The notes under the pieces: generated by a model
What the model saw: the letters and a program-made list of their open reading frames with translations, nothing else
Told to the model about the DNA's origin: nothing
Database searches by the model: none
Part shown: in pieces, positions 1 through 9,677 of the stretch
How the letters are laid out: each line of letters opens with the position of its first letter
Numbering within the stretch: position 1 is the first letter of the stretch
NCBI GenBank assembly: GCA_900320515.1
Contig: ONSJ01000001.1
Span: forward strand, 1-64,000
Direction of reading: 5' to 3'
DNA: 64,000 bases
Origin: an uncultured Methanobrevibacter sp.
GTDB lineage: Archaea > Methanobacteriota > Methanobacteria > Methanobacteriales > Methanobacteriaceae
Program-made: the position numbers and the translations under genes

Positions 1-327
1 GCTAAACAAGCTGAAGAAGCATTAGAAACCGCACAATCTACTGGTAAAGTAGCAAAAGGTACTAACGAAGTAACCAAATTTATCGAAAGAGGAGATGCAG
101 CATTAGTTGTTATCGCAGAAGATGTTGATCCTGCTGAAATCGTTGCACACATTCCTGTATTAGCTGATGAAAAAGAAATTCCTTATGTTTACTTACCAAC
201 CAAAGAACAAGTGGGTATCGCTGCTGGTTTAACTGTTGGTACTGCTTCCGCATGTATTGTTGATGCTGGTGACGCTGAAGCTGCTGTAACTGAAATCGTA
301 GAAAAAGTTGCTGAATTAAAAGAATAG
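1..327 (+). CDS. rpl7ae: Ribosomal protein L7Ae (5' end outside window)
   Basis: The reading frame is open from base 1 and ends at TAG 325-327; the first part of the gene lies outside. L7Ae binds kink-turns in 23S rRNA and is shared by box C/D and H/ACA guide RNPs and RNase P. The visible segment carries the family's core: a [12 protein letters not shown] stretch, then [16 protein letters not shown], the lysine-rich [10 protein letters not shown] and the [17 protein letters not shown] tail. It starts the conserved archaeal order L7Ae-S28e-L24e-Ndk-IF5B. Spacing to the next gene is 34 bases, consistent with one operon. Confidence 0.95.
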   Translation, partial: AKQAEEALETAQSTGKVAKGTNEVTKFIERGDAALVVIAEDVDPAEIVAHIPVLADEKEIPYVYLPTKEQVGIAAGLTVGTASACIVDAGDAEAAVTEIVEKVAELKE

Positions 328-361
328 ATAAATTCTTTTAAGGATTTTTACGGTGATTTAA

Positions 362-568
362 ATGGAAGAAGGAACTCCTGCTGAAGTCATTGAAGTTTTA
401 AAAAGAACTGGTATGACTGGTGAGGTTATGCAAATCAAATGCAGAATCCTCGATGGTAGAGACAAAGGAAGAATTTTAACAAGAAACATTATGGGTCCTG
501 TAAGAAAAGGCGACATTTTAATGTTACTTGATACTATTAGAGAAGCTAAAGAAATTAGAACTCCTTAA
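362..568 (+). CDS. rps28e: Ribosomal protein S28e
   Basis: A 68-residue small-subunit protein of the OB-fold S28e family, at normal family length. It has the typical [20 protein letters not shown] start and ends in the conserved [12 protein letters not shown] tail. It sits near the mRNA exit/E site of the 30S subunit. The ATG follows ACGGTGATTTAA, giving a GGTGAT ribosome-binding site. It lies between L7Ae and L24e as in most Euryarchaeota. Confidence 0.96.
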   Translation: MEEGTPAEVIEVLKRTGMTGEVMQIKCRILDGRDKGRILTRNIMGPVRKGDILMLLDTIREAKEIRTP

Positions 569-582
569 GAAGGTGTAAAAGC

Positions 583-744
583 ATGAGAACTTGTTCATTC
601 TGTAATAAAGAAATAGAAGAAGGTACAGGAAAAATGTACGTTAAAAGAGACGGTTCAATTTATTTCTTTTGTAGCAGCAAATGCGAAAAAAATATGATTA
701 AACTCGGAAGAGTTCCAAGAAAAGTTAAATGGGTTAAACAATGA
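583..744 (+). CDS. rpl24e: Ribosomal protein L24e
   Basis: A 53-residue zinc-ribbon 50S protein. The two cysteine pairs are visible: CSFC at residues 4-7 and CSSKC near residues 30-34, with the family signature [11 protein letters not shown] and RKVKWVKQ at the end. The ATG at 583 is preceded by AAGGTG. Its TGA (742-744) overlaps the ATG of ndk (741), which suggests translational coupling. Confidence 0.95.
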   Translation: MRTCSFCNKEIEEGTGKMYVKRDGSIYFFCSSKCEKNMIKLGRVPRKVKWVKQ

Positions 745-1193
745 TTCAAAAAAGTTTTGTAATGATGAAACCAGACGCTGTTCAAAGACGTCTCATGGGT
801 AAAATATTATCCCGTTTTGAAGATAAAGGTCTTCAAATCGTAGCATGTAAATTAATTCAAATTGATGAAGATTTAGCAAAAACTCATTATGGAGAACACG
901 CTGAAAAACCATTTTTCCCAAGTTTAGTTGAGTATATTACTTCTTCACCATGCCTTGCAATGGTAATTCAAGGAGAAGAAGCTATTACCACTATCAGAAA
1001 AATCGTTGGAGCAACCAATCCTTTAGAAGCAGATCTTGGAACAATTAGAGGAGACTTTGGTATGGATACCGGAAGAAACATTATTCATGCATCAGACGCT
1101 CCTGAATCTGCAGAAAGAGAAATTGGTCTTTTCTTTAATGAAGACGAAATTTGTGATTATCAAATTATCGATAATGACTTAATTTATGAATAA
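741..1193 (+). CDS. ndk: Nucleoside diphosphate kinase
   Basis: A 150-residue enzyme that transfers the gamma phosphate of ATP to NDPs through a phosphohistidine. Visible: the start [22 protein letters not shown], the P-loop-like segment [24 protein letters not shown], with the active-site histidine in NIIHASD. Length is normal. It overlaps L24e by four bases. The position between L24e and IF5B is the standard archaeal arrangement. Confidence 0.97.
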   Translation: MIQKSFVMMKPDAVQRRLMGKILSRFEDKGLQIVACKLIQIDEDLAKTHYGEHAEKPFFPSLVEYITSSPCLAMVIQGEEAITTIRKIVGATNPLEADLGTIRGDFGMDTGRNIIHASDAPESAEREIGLFFNEDEICDYQIIDNDLIYE

Positions 1194-1232
1194 ATTTAGA
1201 TTTTAAAAGCATTTATTATTAAAGAAGATATT

Positions 1233-3023
1233 ATGAGAATCAGATCCCCAATCGTATCAGTTTTAGGACATGTAGACCATGGAAAAACTACATTATTAGA
1301 TTATATTAGAGGTAGTGCTATTGCTGATAAGGAAGCAGGAGGCATTACACAACATATTGGTGCTACAGAAATCCCGAATGATACAATTGAAGAAATCTGT
1401 GGGAATTTTATATCACGATTGTCTATCAAAGATTTAATACCAGGATTATTTTTCATTGATACTCCGGGTCACGCTGCATTCACCAGTTTAAGAAAACGTG
1501 GTGGCGCTTTAGCGGATTTAGCTGTTTTAATTCTTGATATTAATGATGGTTTTAAACCACAAACTTATGAGGCAATAAATATTCTTAAGATGTATAAGAC
1601 TCCTTTTATTGTTGTTGCAAATAAAATCGACATGATTTTCGGTTGGGAAACACATGAAGGGGCATCCTTTAAGGAATCCTTTAATCAACAGGCTCCAAGC
1701 GTACAGCAGACTTTGGACACCAAAATTTATGAGATTGTTGGTACTCTTCACAAAGAGGGATTCCAGTCCGAAAGATTTGACAGGATCAGTAATTTCGCTT
1801 CACAAATCAGTATTATTCCGATTAGTGCTAGGTCTGGTGAAGGGATTATTGAAGTTCTGGCAATGCTTTTGGGTCTTGCTCAGGAATATTTAACAGAACA
1901 GCTTGAAATTAATGAAGATGCTCCGGCTAAAGGTACCGTACTTGAAATCAAGGAAGAAGTCGGTTTAGGTCTTACTATTGACAGTATCATTTACGATGGT
2001 GTTTTGCGAACTAATGATGAAATAGCTTTAATGACCTCTTCAAATGAGGTTTTAACAACTAAGATTAGGTCTATCTTAAGGCCACTTCCACTTGAAGAAA
2101 TGAGGGATTCCAAAAAGAAATTCCAAAAGTTCGACGAAGTTGTTGCGGCTGCAGGTATTAAGATAGCTGCTCCTAATTTGGATGATGTTATTTCCGGTTC
2201 TCCTTTAAGAGTATTGAATGATGAGGAGGATGTGGAAGAGGAAATCCTAAAGGAAATTGAAGATATCACAATCAGCACTGATGATGAAGGTGTTTTGGTT
2301 AAAGCGGATACTTTAGGTTCTCTTGAAGCTATTGTTAAATTGCTTAAGGAATTGGATATTCCTATTCGTGAAGCGGACATCGGTGATGTAAATCGTAGAG
2401 ATATAATCAATTCATCTATTGCTTTAAACGAAAATGATGCACACGGTGCTATCATTGCTTTCAATGTAAATGTTAACTCTAATTCTGTTGAGGACTTAGA
2501 AAATTCAGATGTTAAACTATTCCAGGGCGATGTAATCTATCAGATTATTGAAGATTATGAAGCATGGATTGATGAAATGGAACAAGCAAAGAAAAAGGCA
2601 TTTTATGATGCTATCATTAAGCCTGCTAAATTCATGTCTTTGCCTAAATTGGTTTTCCGTCAAAGCAAACCCGCCATTATTGGAATTGAATCTATTAGCG
2701 GTACAGTTAAACAGGGTCAAACATTAATCAATAAGAATGGTGACTATGTTGGTGTTATAGCAAGTATGGAAGATAAGGGTGAAACATTACCTTCTATCCC
2801 TAGAGGTCAAAGGGTGGCTATGGCAATTAAAGATGCTGTTGTTGGAAAACATTTTGATGAAGGGGACGAATTATATGTTGATGTTCCAGAAAAGCATTAT
2901 AAATTCATTGAAAGGGAATTCAAGGAGAAATTAACAGAAGATGAATTTGAAACTTTATATGAATTTGTTGAAATAAAACGTAAACAAGATCCAGATTGGG
3001 GTAAATTTGGTCTTTTCGAATAA
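1233..3023 (+). CDS. infB: Translation initiation factor aIF5B (IF2-like GTPase)
   Basis: A 596-residue GTPase that promotes initiator tRNA placement and subunit joining. The G1 motif [11 protein letters not shown] is at residues 12-22, the G3 DTPGH near residue 76, and the G4 NKID near residue 131. Domains II-IV follow, ending in the aIF5B-specific C-terminal helices. Archaeal aIF5B lacks the long N-terminal extension of the eukaryotic factor, and this length agrees. No intein is present in the G domain, unlike some archaeal orthologues. Confidence 0.96.
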   Translation: MRIRSPIVSVLGHVDHGKTTLLDYIRGSAIADKEAGGITQHIGATEIPNDTIEEICGNFISRLSIKDLIPGLFFIDTPGHAAFTSLRKRGGALADLAVLILDINDGFKPQTYEAINILKMYKTPFIVVANKIDMIFGWETHEGASFKESFNQQAPSVQQTLDTKIYEIVGTLHKEGFQSERFDRISNFASQISIIPISARSGEGIIEVLAMLLGLAQEYLTEQLEINEDAPAKGTVLEIKEEVGLGLTIDSIIYDGVLRTNDEIALMTSSNEVLTTKIRSILRPLPLEEMRDSKKKFQKFDEVVAAAGIKIAAPNLDDVISGSPLRVLNDEEDVEEEILKEIEDITISTDDEGVLVKADTLGSLEAIVKLLKELDIPIREADIGDVNRRDIINSSIALNENDAHGAIIAFNVNVNSNSVEDLENSDVKLFQGDVIYQIIEDYEAWIDEMEQAKKKAFYDAIIKPAKFMSLPKLVFRQSKPAIIGIESISGTVKQGQTLINKNGDYVGVIASMEDKGETLPSIPRGQRVAMAIKDAVVGKHFDEGDELYVDVPEKHYKFIEREFKEKLTEDEFETLYEFVEIKRKQDPDWGKFGLFE

Positions 3024-3057
3024 TAAATTATGATTATAAAAATTATGGAGGAATACC

Positions 3058-3441
3058 ATGGCATTCAAAATTGTTGTGTCTCAAAAAGCTGAAACTTATC
3101 AAATGGAAGTTGAAGATGCTAAAGCACTTAACGGTTTAGTCATCGGCGATGAATTTGATGGTTCTATTGTTGGTTTAGATGGTTACACTTTAAAAATAAC
3201 TGGTGGTAGTGATAAAAACGGTTTCACCATGAAAAAAGATGTTCCAGGTACCAGAAGAATAAAAAGTTTATTAACTGGTGGTACAGGATATCATCCAAAA
3301 GCAGATGGTGTTAAAAGAAGAAAAACCGTTAGAGGAAACACTATTGCTGATGATATAGTACAAATCAATACTGTAGTTACTGAAGCTGGTAGCAAATCAA
3401 TAGCTGATATTCTTGGTGCTGGTGAAGAAGAGGAAGAATAG
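3058..3441 (+). CDS. rps6e: Ribosomal protein S6e
   Basis: A 127-residue archaeal S6e of the 30S subunit. The conserved segments GDEFDGSIVGLDGYTLKITGGSDKNGF and DVPGTRRIKSLLTGG-type core are present, followed by the basic RRKTVRGNTI patch. The C-terminus is acidic (GEEEEE), as in other Methanobacteriales. The ATG is preceded by a strong GGAGG at 3046-3050. It lies between aIF5B and aIF2-gamma. Confidence 0.95.
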   Translation: MAFKIVVSQKAETYQMEVEDAKALNGLVIGDEFDGSIVGLDGYTLKITGGSDKNGFTMKKDVPGTRRIKSLLTGGTGYHPKADGVKRRKTVRGNTIADDIVQINTVVTEAGSKSIADILGAGEEEEE

Positions 3442-3491
3442 TTCTACTATTTTTCTCATTACTTTAACTTATAATAAAAAGGTGGTTATCT

Positions 3492-4706
3492 GTGAACGTA
3501 CAGTCAGATGTTAACATAGGTTTAGTTGGTCACGTAGACCACGGTAAGACTACTCTTACTAAGGCATTATCAGGTGTATGGACTGATACTCACAGTGAGG
3601 AAACAAAAAGAGGTATTTCAATTCGTTTGGGTTATGCAGACATTGAATTCAAGAAATGTCCTAACTGCGATGAACCTGAATGTTACACTACTTCTGATAA
3701 ATGTGAAATCTGTGGGAGCGAAACTGAATTAATAAGAAAAGTATCTTTTGTTGATGCTCCAGGTCACGAAACTCTTATGGCAACTATGTTATCTGGTGCT
3801 GCAATTATGGATGGTGCAGTGTTAGTAATTGCTGCAAATGAGTCTTGTCCACAACCACAAACCAAAGAACATCTAATGGCACTTGATGTAATCGGTGTTA
3901 AGGATGTTATTGTAGTTCAAAATAAAATTGATATTGTTTCAAAAGAAAGAGCTATTGAAAGTTATAATGAAATCAAGGAATTTGTTAAAGGTACCTGTGC
4001 AGAGGATGCTTTAATAATACCTGTATCCGCTCAACAAGGCGCTAACATGGATATCTTAATCGAAAACATGCTCAAGCAAATTCAACCTCCTGAAAGGAAC
4101 GTTGATGATACTGCATTAATGCATGTTGCAAGATCATTTGATATCAACAAACCTGGTTCCGGCGCTGATAAAATCAAAGGTGGAGTTATAGGTGGTACAT
4201 TAGTTCAAGGGACTTTCAAACTTGGCGATACCATTGAAATCAGACCAGGCCCTACCAATAATGGAAAAAGGGTTACATTAAAATCAGAGATTATTGGTCT
4301 TGAAGCCAACGGTAAGCAAGTTGAAGAGATTGGTCCTGGAGGACTTGTTGGTATTGCAACCAAATTGGATCCATCCTTAACCAAATCAGATTCATTATCT
4401 GGAACCGTTGCTGGTGAAGAAGGTACATTGCCTGAAGTATTGGACGCTTTTACAATGGAAGCCAATTTACTTGACCGTGTTGTCGGTACTAAAGAGGAAC
4501 GTGAAGTTGCTCCAATTAAGATTAAAGAGCCATTAATGATTAATTGCGGTACTACAACTACTATTGGTGTTGTTACTTCAACCAAGAAAAACAATGTAGA
4601 TGTCACTCTTAAATTGCCGGTATGCGCAAGCCCTGGTGATAGAGTCGCTTTAAGTCGTAGAGTCGGTGCTCGTTGGAGATTAATTGGTTACGGTATTATT
4701 AAGTAG
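3492..4706 (+). CDS. eif2g: Translation initiation factor aIF2 subunit gamma
   Basis: A 404-residue GTPase, the core of the ternary complex that delivers Met-tRNAi. G1 [10 protein letters not shown] is at residues 14-23, G3 DAPGHE near 90, G4 NKID near 145. The zinc knuckle specific to aIF2-gamma is visible as CPNC and CEIC around residues 57-78. The start is GTG at 3492 with AAAGGTGG upstream. The stop is nine bases before the PIN-domain gene. Confidence 0.96.
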   Translation: MNVQSDVNIGLVGHVDHGKTTLTKALSGVWTDTHSEETKRGISIRLGYADIEFKKCPNCDEPECYTTSDKCEICGSETELIRKVSFVDAPGHETLMATMLSGAAIMDGAVLVIAANESCPQPQTKEHLMALDVIGVKDVIVVQNKIDIVSKERAIESYNEIKEFVKGTCAEDALIIPVSAQQGANMDILIENMLKQIQPPERNVDDTALMHVARSFDINKPGSGADKIKGGVIGGTLVQGTFKLGDTIEIRPGPTNNGKRVTLKSEIIGLEANGKQVEEIGPGGLVGIATKLDPSLTKSDSLSGTVAGEEGTLPEVLDAFTMEANLLDRVVGTKEEREVAPIKIKEPLMINCGTTTTIGVVTSTKKNNVDVTLKLPVCASPGDRVALSRRVGARWRLIGYGIIK

Positions 4707-4715
4707 AGGTAAATA

Positions 4716-5108
4716 ATGAACTCTAAAGAAGTTGTGATTGATACCAATTTTTTTATGGTTCCTTTTCAGTTCAATGTGGATATCATCACTGAACTTGAAA
4801 ATAAATTACCTTCTTATACATTAACTACTCCAAGCTTTGTTATCAATGAATTGAAGGGTTTAAAAAATAATAATAAAGTAAAAGTAAGGTTAAATGCAAA
4901 TTTGGCCTTAAAATTAGCTAATTCTTCAAAAGTTGAAATAAAGGATATTTCATTACTTGAAAACGAAACTGTGGATGATGCGTTACTTAGAGTTTCAGAA
5001 GTTTTAGCTACAAACGATATTGAATTAAAAAATCGTGCAAAAGATAAAGGAATTACAGTCGTATATTTGAGGCAAAAAAAATATATTGCTGTTGAGGGTA
5101 AAATATAA
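4716..5108 (+). CDS. PIN-domain protein, Fcf1/VapC9-like
   Basis: A 130-residue single-domain PIN protein. The first catalytic aspartate is in VVIDTNFFMVP (residues 6-16), a second acidic residue in FVINELKGL, and a later acidic cluster in ATNDIELKNRAKDKG. In archaea this family sits between aIF2-gamma and Rpo7 and is related to the eukaryal rRNA-processing proteins Fcf1/Utp23, so a role in RNA processing is more likely than a toxin. There is no antitoxin gene next to it. RNase activity is inferred from the fold only. Confidence 0.85.
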   Translation: MNSKEVVIDTNFFMVPFQFNVDIITELENKLPSYTLTTPSFVINELKGLKNNNKVKVRLNANLALKLANSSKVEIKDISLLENETVDDALLRVSEVLATNDIELKNRAKDKGITVVYLRQKKYIAVEGKI

Positions 5109-5144
5109 TATTAATTAAACTTATTAAAAAAATGAGGGATTATT

Positions 5145-5723
5145 TTGTATTATAAAACAAAAATTAAAGACATTGTAAGGATTCCTCCTTACAGATTTGA
5201 AGAGCCTCTCAAAGAAGTTGCAATTAAGACATTAAATGAAACCTATGAAGGTCGTTTAGACAAAAAACTCGGTTTACTCATCTGTGTTAATTCAATAGAT
5301 GACATTAGTGAAGGAAAACTCATTATGGGTGATGGAGCTTCATATCATAATGTTGTTTTTGATGCTATTTTCTTTAAACCGGAGCAACATGAGATCTTTA
5401 ATGGTGAAGTAATTGATATTGCAGATTATGGTGCTTTTGTTAGAATTGGAGCTATGGATGGTTTAATTCATGTTTCTCAAGTCACTGATGATTATATTAA
5501 TCATGATGGTAAAAGAGGAGCTTTAATAGCAAAAGAATCTAATAAGACTTTAGGTGTTGGTGACTTAGTAAGGGCTAGAGCAGTTAGCGTTTCTATTAAA
5601 GATGAATCCACTAACAGTATGGAAAATCATAGAAATTCTAAAATTCCGCTTACTATGAGACAAAATAACTTAGGTAAATTTGAATGGATTGAAGAAGCAA
5701 AACAAAAAAGTAAGAAGGTTTAA
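5145..5723 (+). CDS. rpoE: RNA polymerase subunit Rpo7 (E', Rpb7-like)
   Basis: A 192-residue stalk subunit of archaeal RNA polymerase, which pairs with Rpo4 and helps open-complex formation. The N-terminal RNP-like domain covers about residues 1-80; the S1/OB domain begins at [26 protein letters not shown]. The start is TTG at 5145 behind GAGGGAT; no ATG fits. It is followed two bases later by spt4, as in nearly all Euryarchaeota. Confidence 0.95.
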   Translation: MYYKTKIKDIVRIPPYRFEEPLKEVAIKTLNETYEGRLDKKLGLLICVNSIDDISEGKLIMGDGASYHNVVFDAIFFKPEQHEIFNGEVIDIADYGAFVRIGAMDGLIHVSQVTDDYINHDGKRGALIAKESNKTLGVGDLVRARAVSVSIKDESTNSMENHRNSKIPLTMRQNNLGKFEWIEEAKQKSKKV

Positions 5724-5725
5724 TA

Positions 5726-5902
5726 ATGAAAGCTTGTACTGTTTGTAAAATGATTTCAAGTAAAGACCAGTGTCCTAGTTGTGGAAACCCAACTTCAGAT
5801 AATTGGAGCGGTCTTTTGATTATAACTGATCCTGAAGATTCTAAAATTGCTCGTGAATTAAATATTGAAATTCCAGGCGAATATTGTTTAAGAGTAAGAT
5901 AA
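5726..5902 (+). CDS. spt4: Transcription elongation factor Spt4 (RpoE2)
   Basis: A 58-residue zinc-finger protein, which binds the NGN domain of Spt5 and raises RNA polymerase processivity. CTVC (residues 4-7) and CPSC (residues 15-18) supply the zinc ligands; the conserved NWSGLLIITDPEDSKIA segment follows. The normal archaeal length is about 60. The ATG is two bases after the rpoE stop, so the two are coupled. Confidence 0.93.
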   Translation: MKACTVCKMISSKDQCPSCGNPTSDNWSGLLIITDPEDSKIARELNIEIPGEYCLRVR

Positions 5903-5912
5903 GGGTGTTTTC

Positions 5913-6422
5913 GTGTTAAGATTAGATGCAGAATTAAATAAAGATATAATAATTGAGCTCAAAAAGCCTTTAGGTACATTATATCCTGACTTTGAAGATG
6001 CTATTGATGAAATCAAGGCTTCAGAGTTTTTAATTTCTGTTGGGGATGCGACTTTTGCCAATCTTACAAAATACAAATTATATCCTAATATTGGTATAAT
6101 TGATAATTTAATTCAAAGAAAAAATCATACTCATGAAATTATACTTGCAAATCACATTCTAAAAGCTGACAATCCCGCCGGATGCCTCACTGATGATCTA
6201 TGGGAAACCATAGGCGAGGCTCTTGAATTATCTGACAATGGCGAATGTTATGTAATTGAAGTGGCTGGGGAAGAAGATCTTGCAGTTCTTCCTTGCATCT
6301 TGATGGCAAATCCTGAAACTACCATTCTATATGGTCAGCCTAATGAAGGATTGGTGCTTTTAAAAGCTGGTGATTTAAAAAATAAAGCTCAAAAGCTTAT
6401 TGACGGATTTATTAATGAATAA
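5913..6422 (+). CDS. DUF359 family protein, probable GTP-dependent dephospho-CoA kinase
   Basis: A 169-residue member of the DUF359 family. A Thermococcus member of this family was shown to phosphorylate dephospho-CoA with GTP, the last step of archaeal CoA synthesis. Visible: the VGDATFANL segment around residues 41-49 and the acidic VAGEEDLAVLPCILMAN motif around 120-136, with YGQPNEGLVL near the end, all family hallmarks. GTG start at 5913 behind GGGTG. The gene is in the Rpo7-Spt4-S24e cluster, its usual place. Specific substrate is inferred from the family. Confidence 0.86.
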   Translation: MLRLDAELNKDIIIELKKPLGTLYPDFEDAIDEIKASEFLISVGDATFANLTKYKLYPNIGIIDNLIQRKNHTHEIILANHILKADNPAGCLTDDLWETIGEALELSDNGECYVIEVAGEEDLAVLPCILMANPETTILYGQPNEGLVLLKAGDLKNKAQKLIDGFINE

Positions 6423-6440
6423 ATTAAATGAGGTTTTATC

Positions 6441-6761
6441 ATGGAAATTGAATTTATTGAAGAAAAAGAAAATAAATTATTTAACAGAAAGGAAATTAAA
6501 TTTTATGTTGATTACGATGGAGAAGCAACTCCTAAAGTATTAGATATCAAATCTAAATTAATTGCTTTATTAAACACTAAAAAAGAATTAATCGTTGTCG
6601 ACAATGTACAACCACACTACGGTGAACCTAGAGCATTAGGTTATGCTAAAGTCTACGACACTGTAGATGATTTGACTTACATTGAAACTGAACATGTAAT
6701 TGCTAAAAATGCAGAACCTGAAGAAGAACCTGCTGAAGAAGAAGCAGAAGCAGAAGAATAG
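6441..6761 (+). CDS. rps24e: Ribosomal protein S24e
   Basis: A 106-residue 30S protein. The start EIEFIEEKENKLFNRKEI and the segment RALGYAKVYD are typical of archaeal S24e. The last 14 residues are almost only Glu, Ala and Pro (EEEPAEEEAEAEE), an acidic tail common in this order. ATG preceded by GAGGTTTTATC. The next gene, S27ae, starts nine bases after the stop. Confidence 0.94.
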   Translation: MEIEFIEEKENKLFNRKEIKFYVDYDGEATPKVLDIKSKLIALLNTKKELIVVDNVQPHYGEPRALGYAKVYDTVDDLTYIETEHVIAKNAEPEEEPAEEEAEAEE

Positions 6762-6770
6762 GTGATTTAA

Positions 6771-6923
6771 ATGGTAAGAAAATCTGATTTATATGAAGTG
6801 GACGGAGACAAAATCGTTAGAAAAAACCAAATTTGTCCTCGTTGTGGTGAAGGCGTATTCATGGCTGACCACGGTGACAGAGTCGCTTGCGGTAAATGCG
6901 GATACACCGAAATGAAAAAATAG
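6771..6923 (+). CDS. rps27ae: Ribosomal protein S27ae
   Basis: A 50-residue zinc-ribbon protein of the 30S head, equivalent to the C-terminal part of eukaryal ubiquitin-S27a. The four zinc ligands are visible: CPRCGEG at about residue 22 and CGKCGYTE near residue 40. ATG at 6771 behind AGGTGATTTAA. It is the last gene of the operon; a hairpin and long T-run follow directly. Confidence 0.94.
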   Translation: MVRKSDLYEVDGDKIVRKNQICPRCGEGVFMADHGDRVACGKCGYTEMKK

Positions 6924-6957
6924 ATTTTTTCAAATCTTTTTATTTCTTTTTTTATTT
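6922..6957 (+). terminator. Terminator after the ribosomal/RNA polymerase operon
   Basis: AGATTT (6922-6927) and AAATCT (6932-6937) form a six-base-pair hairpin with loop TTTC that overlaps the S27ae stop. Then come two long T-rich runs up to about 6957. T-runs are the known terminator signal in archaea; the hairpin may be incidental. Confidence 0.6.
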
Positions 6958-6992
6958 ATTTTATTTTCAATTATTTTTTAGAAGGGATTTTT

Positions 6993-8414
6993 TTGGATAA
7001 TATTAGAAACGGTCGTTTTAAAACTGGAATGACTGATGAAGCAGCTATTTATACTTCATCACTTGAAGCGGATAAACTTCTTTTTGAAGCGGATATCAAA
7101 ACTAATTTTGCACATACTTCAATGTTAAAGCATGAGGGAATCATTGATGAAGAAATTGCAGATAATATCTTATGCGCTCTTGACAGCCTTAAAGAGGAAG
7201 GCTACAAAGCTTTGGTATTTGATCCTTCAGTTGAAGATGTTCACATGGCTATTGAAAACTATGTAACTTCTAAAATCGGCCCTGAAGCGGGTTTTATGCA
7301 CACTGCCAAATCACGTAACGATCAGGTTGCATGTGATGTCAGATTGGTTTTAAGGCAAAAAATCACAGAGCTCCAGATTGGTATTTTGGAATTCATTGAA
7401 GGAATAAATGAAATGGCCGGCGAGCATTTGGAAGATGTTTTCATCGGTTTCACTCACCTGCAGCATGCTCAACCGATTACTATTGCTCATCATTTGATGG
7501 CTCATGTGCAGGCTTTAAAAAGGGATTATGAACGTTTTGAGGATACTTATAAGCGTGTTAATTTAAACCCATTAGGTTCAGCTGCAATGGCAACCACTAG
7601 CTTTCCAATCAACAGGCAGTTGACCACTGACTTGCTCGGTTTTGACGCATATCTGGAAAATTCAATGGATGGGGTTTCAGCAAGGGACTTCATTGCCGAA
7701 GCCGTATTTGATATGGTTTCACTTTGCACCACATTGTCCAAAATCTGTGAAGAGCTGGTTTTATGGAGCACCTATGAATTCGGAGTCATTGAAATGGCTG
7801 ATGAATATTCATCAACTTCTTCTATTATGCCTCAAAAGAAAAATCCTGATGTTGCAGAGCTTGCAAGGGGAAAATGTACTATTGTCAATGGTGAATTGGT
7901 AACAATTTTGACAATCCTGAAAGCCATTCCTTATACATATAACAGGGATTTGCAGGAAATCACTCCGCATTTATGGAATTCAATTAAGGTAACTCAGGAT
8001 ACTTTGTCTATTGTAACCAAAATGCTTCTTTCCGTCGAATTCAAAATCGACAGATGCGCTGAGCTTGCAGGTAAAAACTTTGCAACTGCAACAGACCTTG
8101 CAGATATCATGGTTCGTGAAAAGGAAATACCATTCAGAACCGCTCATAAGATTGTTGGAAGGATTGTTAATGAAGCCACAGCAAACGAAATGGCCGAAGA
8201 AGACATCACTTCCGCATTCATTGATGATATTGCAGTTGATTTAGGTTTTGATGAACTGAATTTGTCAGATGATTTGATTCAAAATGCTTTAAATCCTGCT
8301 GAAAATGTCAGAATCAGATCCGTTCCGGGCGGTCCTGCACCGGAAATGGTTGAAATGGCAAGGGATAATATTAAATCATTCTTAAATGATGAATTCGAAA
8401 AGAAAGGAATTTAA
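6993..8414 (+). CDS. argH: Argininosuccinate lyase
   Basis: A 473-residue enzyme that splits argininosuccinate into arginine and fumarate, the last step of arginine synthesis. The fumarase/ASL superfamily signature [14 protein letters not shown] is at about residues 273-285, the general-acid histidine region is in [14 protein letters not shown] (about 153-167), and [14 protein letters not shown] near residue 105 is the ASL-specific loop. The start TTG at 6993 is 11 bases after GAAGGGA. Length is normal. It has its own transcript, after the terminator of the upstream operon. Confidence 0.96.
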   Translation: MDNIRNGRFKTGMTDEAAIYTSSLEADKLLFEADIKTNFAHTSMLKHEGIIDEEIADNILCALDSLKEEGYKALVFDPSVEDVHMAIENYVTSKIGPEAGFMHTAKSRNDQVACDVRLVLRQKITELQIGILEFIEGINEMAGEHLEDVFIGFTHLQHAQPITIAHHLMAHVQALKRDYERFEDTYKRVNLNPLGSAAMATTSFPINRQLTTDLLGFDAYLENSMDGVSARDFIAEAVFDMVSLCTTLSKICEELVLWSTYEFGVIEMADEYSSTSSIMPQKKNPDVAELARGKCTIVNGELVTILTILKAIPYTYNRDLQEITPHLWNSIKVTQDTLSIVTKMLLSVEFKIDRCAELAGKNFATATDLADIMVREKEIPFRTAHKIVGRIVNEATANEMAEEDITSAFIDDIAVDLGFDELNLSDDLIQNALNPAENVRIRSVPGGPAPEMVEMARDNIKSFLNDEFEKKGI

Positions 8415-8445
8415 CCATTCCTATATTTTTTTTAGTTTTAAAATT

Positions 8446-8472
8446 TTTTAGGTTTACCTAAAATTTAAATAG
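8446..8472 (+). promoter_or_regulatory. Candidate promoter with an inverted repeat, upstream of the 8.5-kb RNA candidate
   Basis: TTTTAGGT (8446-8453) and ACCTAAAA (8456-8463) form a perfect 8-bp inverted repeat with a TT centre. It abuts a TATA-like AATTTAAATAG (8462-8472). A start site 25 bases downstream would fall near 8491, just before the first hairpin of the RNA candidate. The repeat could be an operator, or part of an argH terminator. Confidence 0.4.
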
Positions 8473-8490
8473 TCTAAGTTACAAAAATAG

Positions 8491-8592
8491 TATTGCCAAC
8501 ATAATCACTGGTTATGTGGCACTGTGAGATGTTATTAGAATTACTTAATAAATTATTAAGTAAGGCTCAGCTTCTATTAATATCTCACATCT
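8491..8592 (+). ncRNA. Candidate structured non-coding RNA
   Basis: The 180-base gap between convergent genes holds three nested or adjacent perfect or near-perfect stems. Hairpin 1 runs 8495-8520 (GCCAACATAATC against GGTTATGTGGC, one bulged A, loop ACT). A long stem pairs GTGAGATGTTATTAG (8524-8538) with CTATTAATATCTCAC (8574-8588). Inside it ACTTAATA (8543-8550) pairs with TATTAAGT (8554-8561) over loop AAT. A T-rich end follows. No ORF fits. I do not recognise the family. It could also be a 3' UTR structure of the minus-strand gene that ends at 8595. Confidence 0.45.
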
Positions 8593-8594
8593 AT

Positions 8595-9608
8595 TTATTT
8601 CACCTTATTGAAACTCCAAATTAAGTCAAGAGCTTCACCAGGCTCCAGTGCGCCTGAACGGGTTTCCCTCAATATCCTTTGAATCGAGAATTTTCGCATA
8701 TGTGGAAATTTCTTGTGAACTTCATAAAGCAGAGGACAGCCAAATCCTTTGAATGTCTGCAAATCATAGTTTTTGATTAAGGATTTAATCTCTTGCTTGC
8801 CGACACTTAAACTTGCTGGAAGGTTCAGGCGATATAATGAATCCTCCTGTAAATTTATGCATTGACTGCCTGTTGCAAGCATATCTCCGAATATAATTAT
8901 TGGAATTTCATTGTCTTTTGAATATTGCTTTACTAGCTGACCTGTGTTTTTGGAGCATCTTCCGCAAGGATGCACATTGCCTGTGAAAGATTCGCTGATG
9001 ACATCTGAATAATCGGCTTCAATATACTCGTGTTTGACGCCTAATGATTCAACCAGAACCTTGATGTTCTTTTTGAATTGGTTCGGAAGAATTATGGTTC
9101 CAGGATCAACAGTAACCGCCACAGGATTAAAACCAAGCTTTTTGGCCAGAATAAGTGAAAAGCTACTGTCCACACCACCCGAAAGTGCAACGACGGCTTC
9201 AGTCCTTGAAGATTCTTCAAACTCGTTTTCGCTGAAATATTTGTCGAAATTGAAACTGTAGATATTTTCCAGTTTGCAGTCAATGGTTCTTTCCAGGTTT
9301 TTCAGTCCAGAAGAATCCAAATTGACGTTATGCACGGTCTTTTTGGATAATTTCAATTTATAATTCTTGTTTAAAAAATCTCCATATGATTCAACATGTA
9401 TACTGTCAAGGCCCAGTTTCTCTTTGAGTTTCCCGACAACCCATCCTCCTTTTCCAATTATAGCTGATTTGTCAGGCCTGTCTTCTGTAATAATCCACAT
9501 TTCATTGTTTTCAAAGTAAATCTCCTCAATGAAAATATTCACTTCATCATGACCTATTTCAGCTCTAATGGCATTTACTTCATTCAAAATAAATTCTTTA
9601 GTATACAT
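8595..9608 (-). CDS. PP-loop ATPase with N-terminal KH-like domain
   Basis: A 337-residue protein of the adenine nucleotide alpha-hydrolase (PP-loop) superfamily. The PP-loop VVALSGGVDSSFSL is at about residues 138-151. Upstream, residues 45-75 contain SAIIGKGGWVVGKL, the GxxG loop of a type II KH RNA-binding domain. A CGRC motif lies near residue 218 and a GCPLLYEVHKKFPHMRKFSIQRI segment near the end. Enzymes of this kind modify tRNA or nucleobases, using ATP to activate a carbonyl; KH plus PP-loop suggests an RNA substrate. The product is not identified. Relatives occur across methanogens as uncharacterised PP-loop proteins. Single gene, divergent from the aldo-keto reductase. Confidence 0.72.
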   Translation of the reverse strand: MYTKEFILNEVNAIRAEIGHDEVNIFIEEIYFENNEMWIITEDRPDKSAIIGKGGWVVGKLKEKLGLDSIHVESYGDFLNKNYKLKLSKKTVHNVNLDSSGLKNLERTIDCKLENIYSFNFDKYFSENEFEESSRTEAVVALSGGVDSSFSLILAKKLGFNPVAVTVDPGTIILPNQFKKNIKVLVESLGVKHEYIEADYSDVISESFTGNVHPCGRCSKNTGQLVKQYSKDNEIPIIIFGDMLATGSQCINLQEDSLYRLNLPASLSVGKQEIKSLIKNYDLQTFKGFGCPLLYEVHKKFPHMRKFSIQRILRETRSGALEPGEALDLIWSFNKVK

Positions 9609-9677
9609 CTAATAATTATCTTTAATTTAGAAACTTTTAAAGATTTCTTAAAACATATATTACATTGAGGGAACTAA

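Noticed and set aside
1991-2464. 157-codon open frame on the minus strand inside aIF5B
   Set aside because: Fully inside a conserved gene; composition follows the antisense of the aIF5B coding frame and it has no ribosome-binding site.
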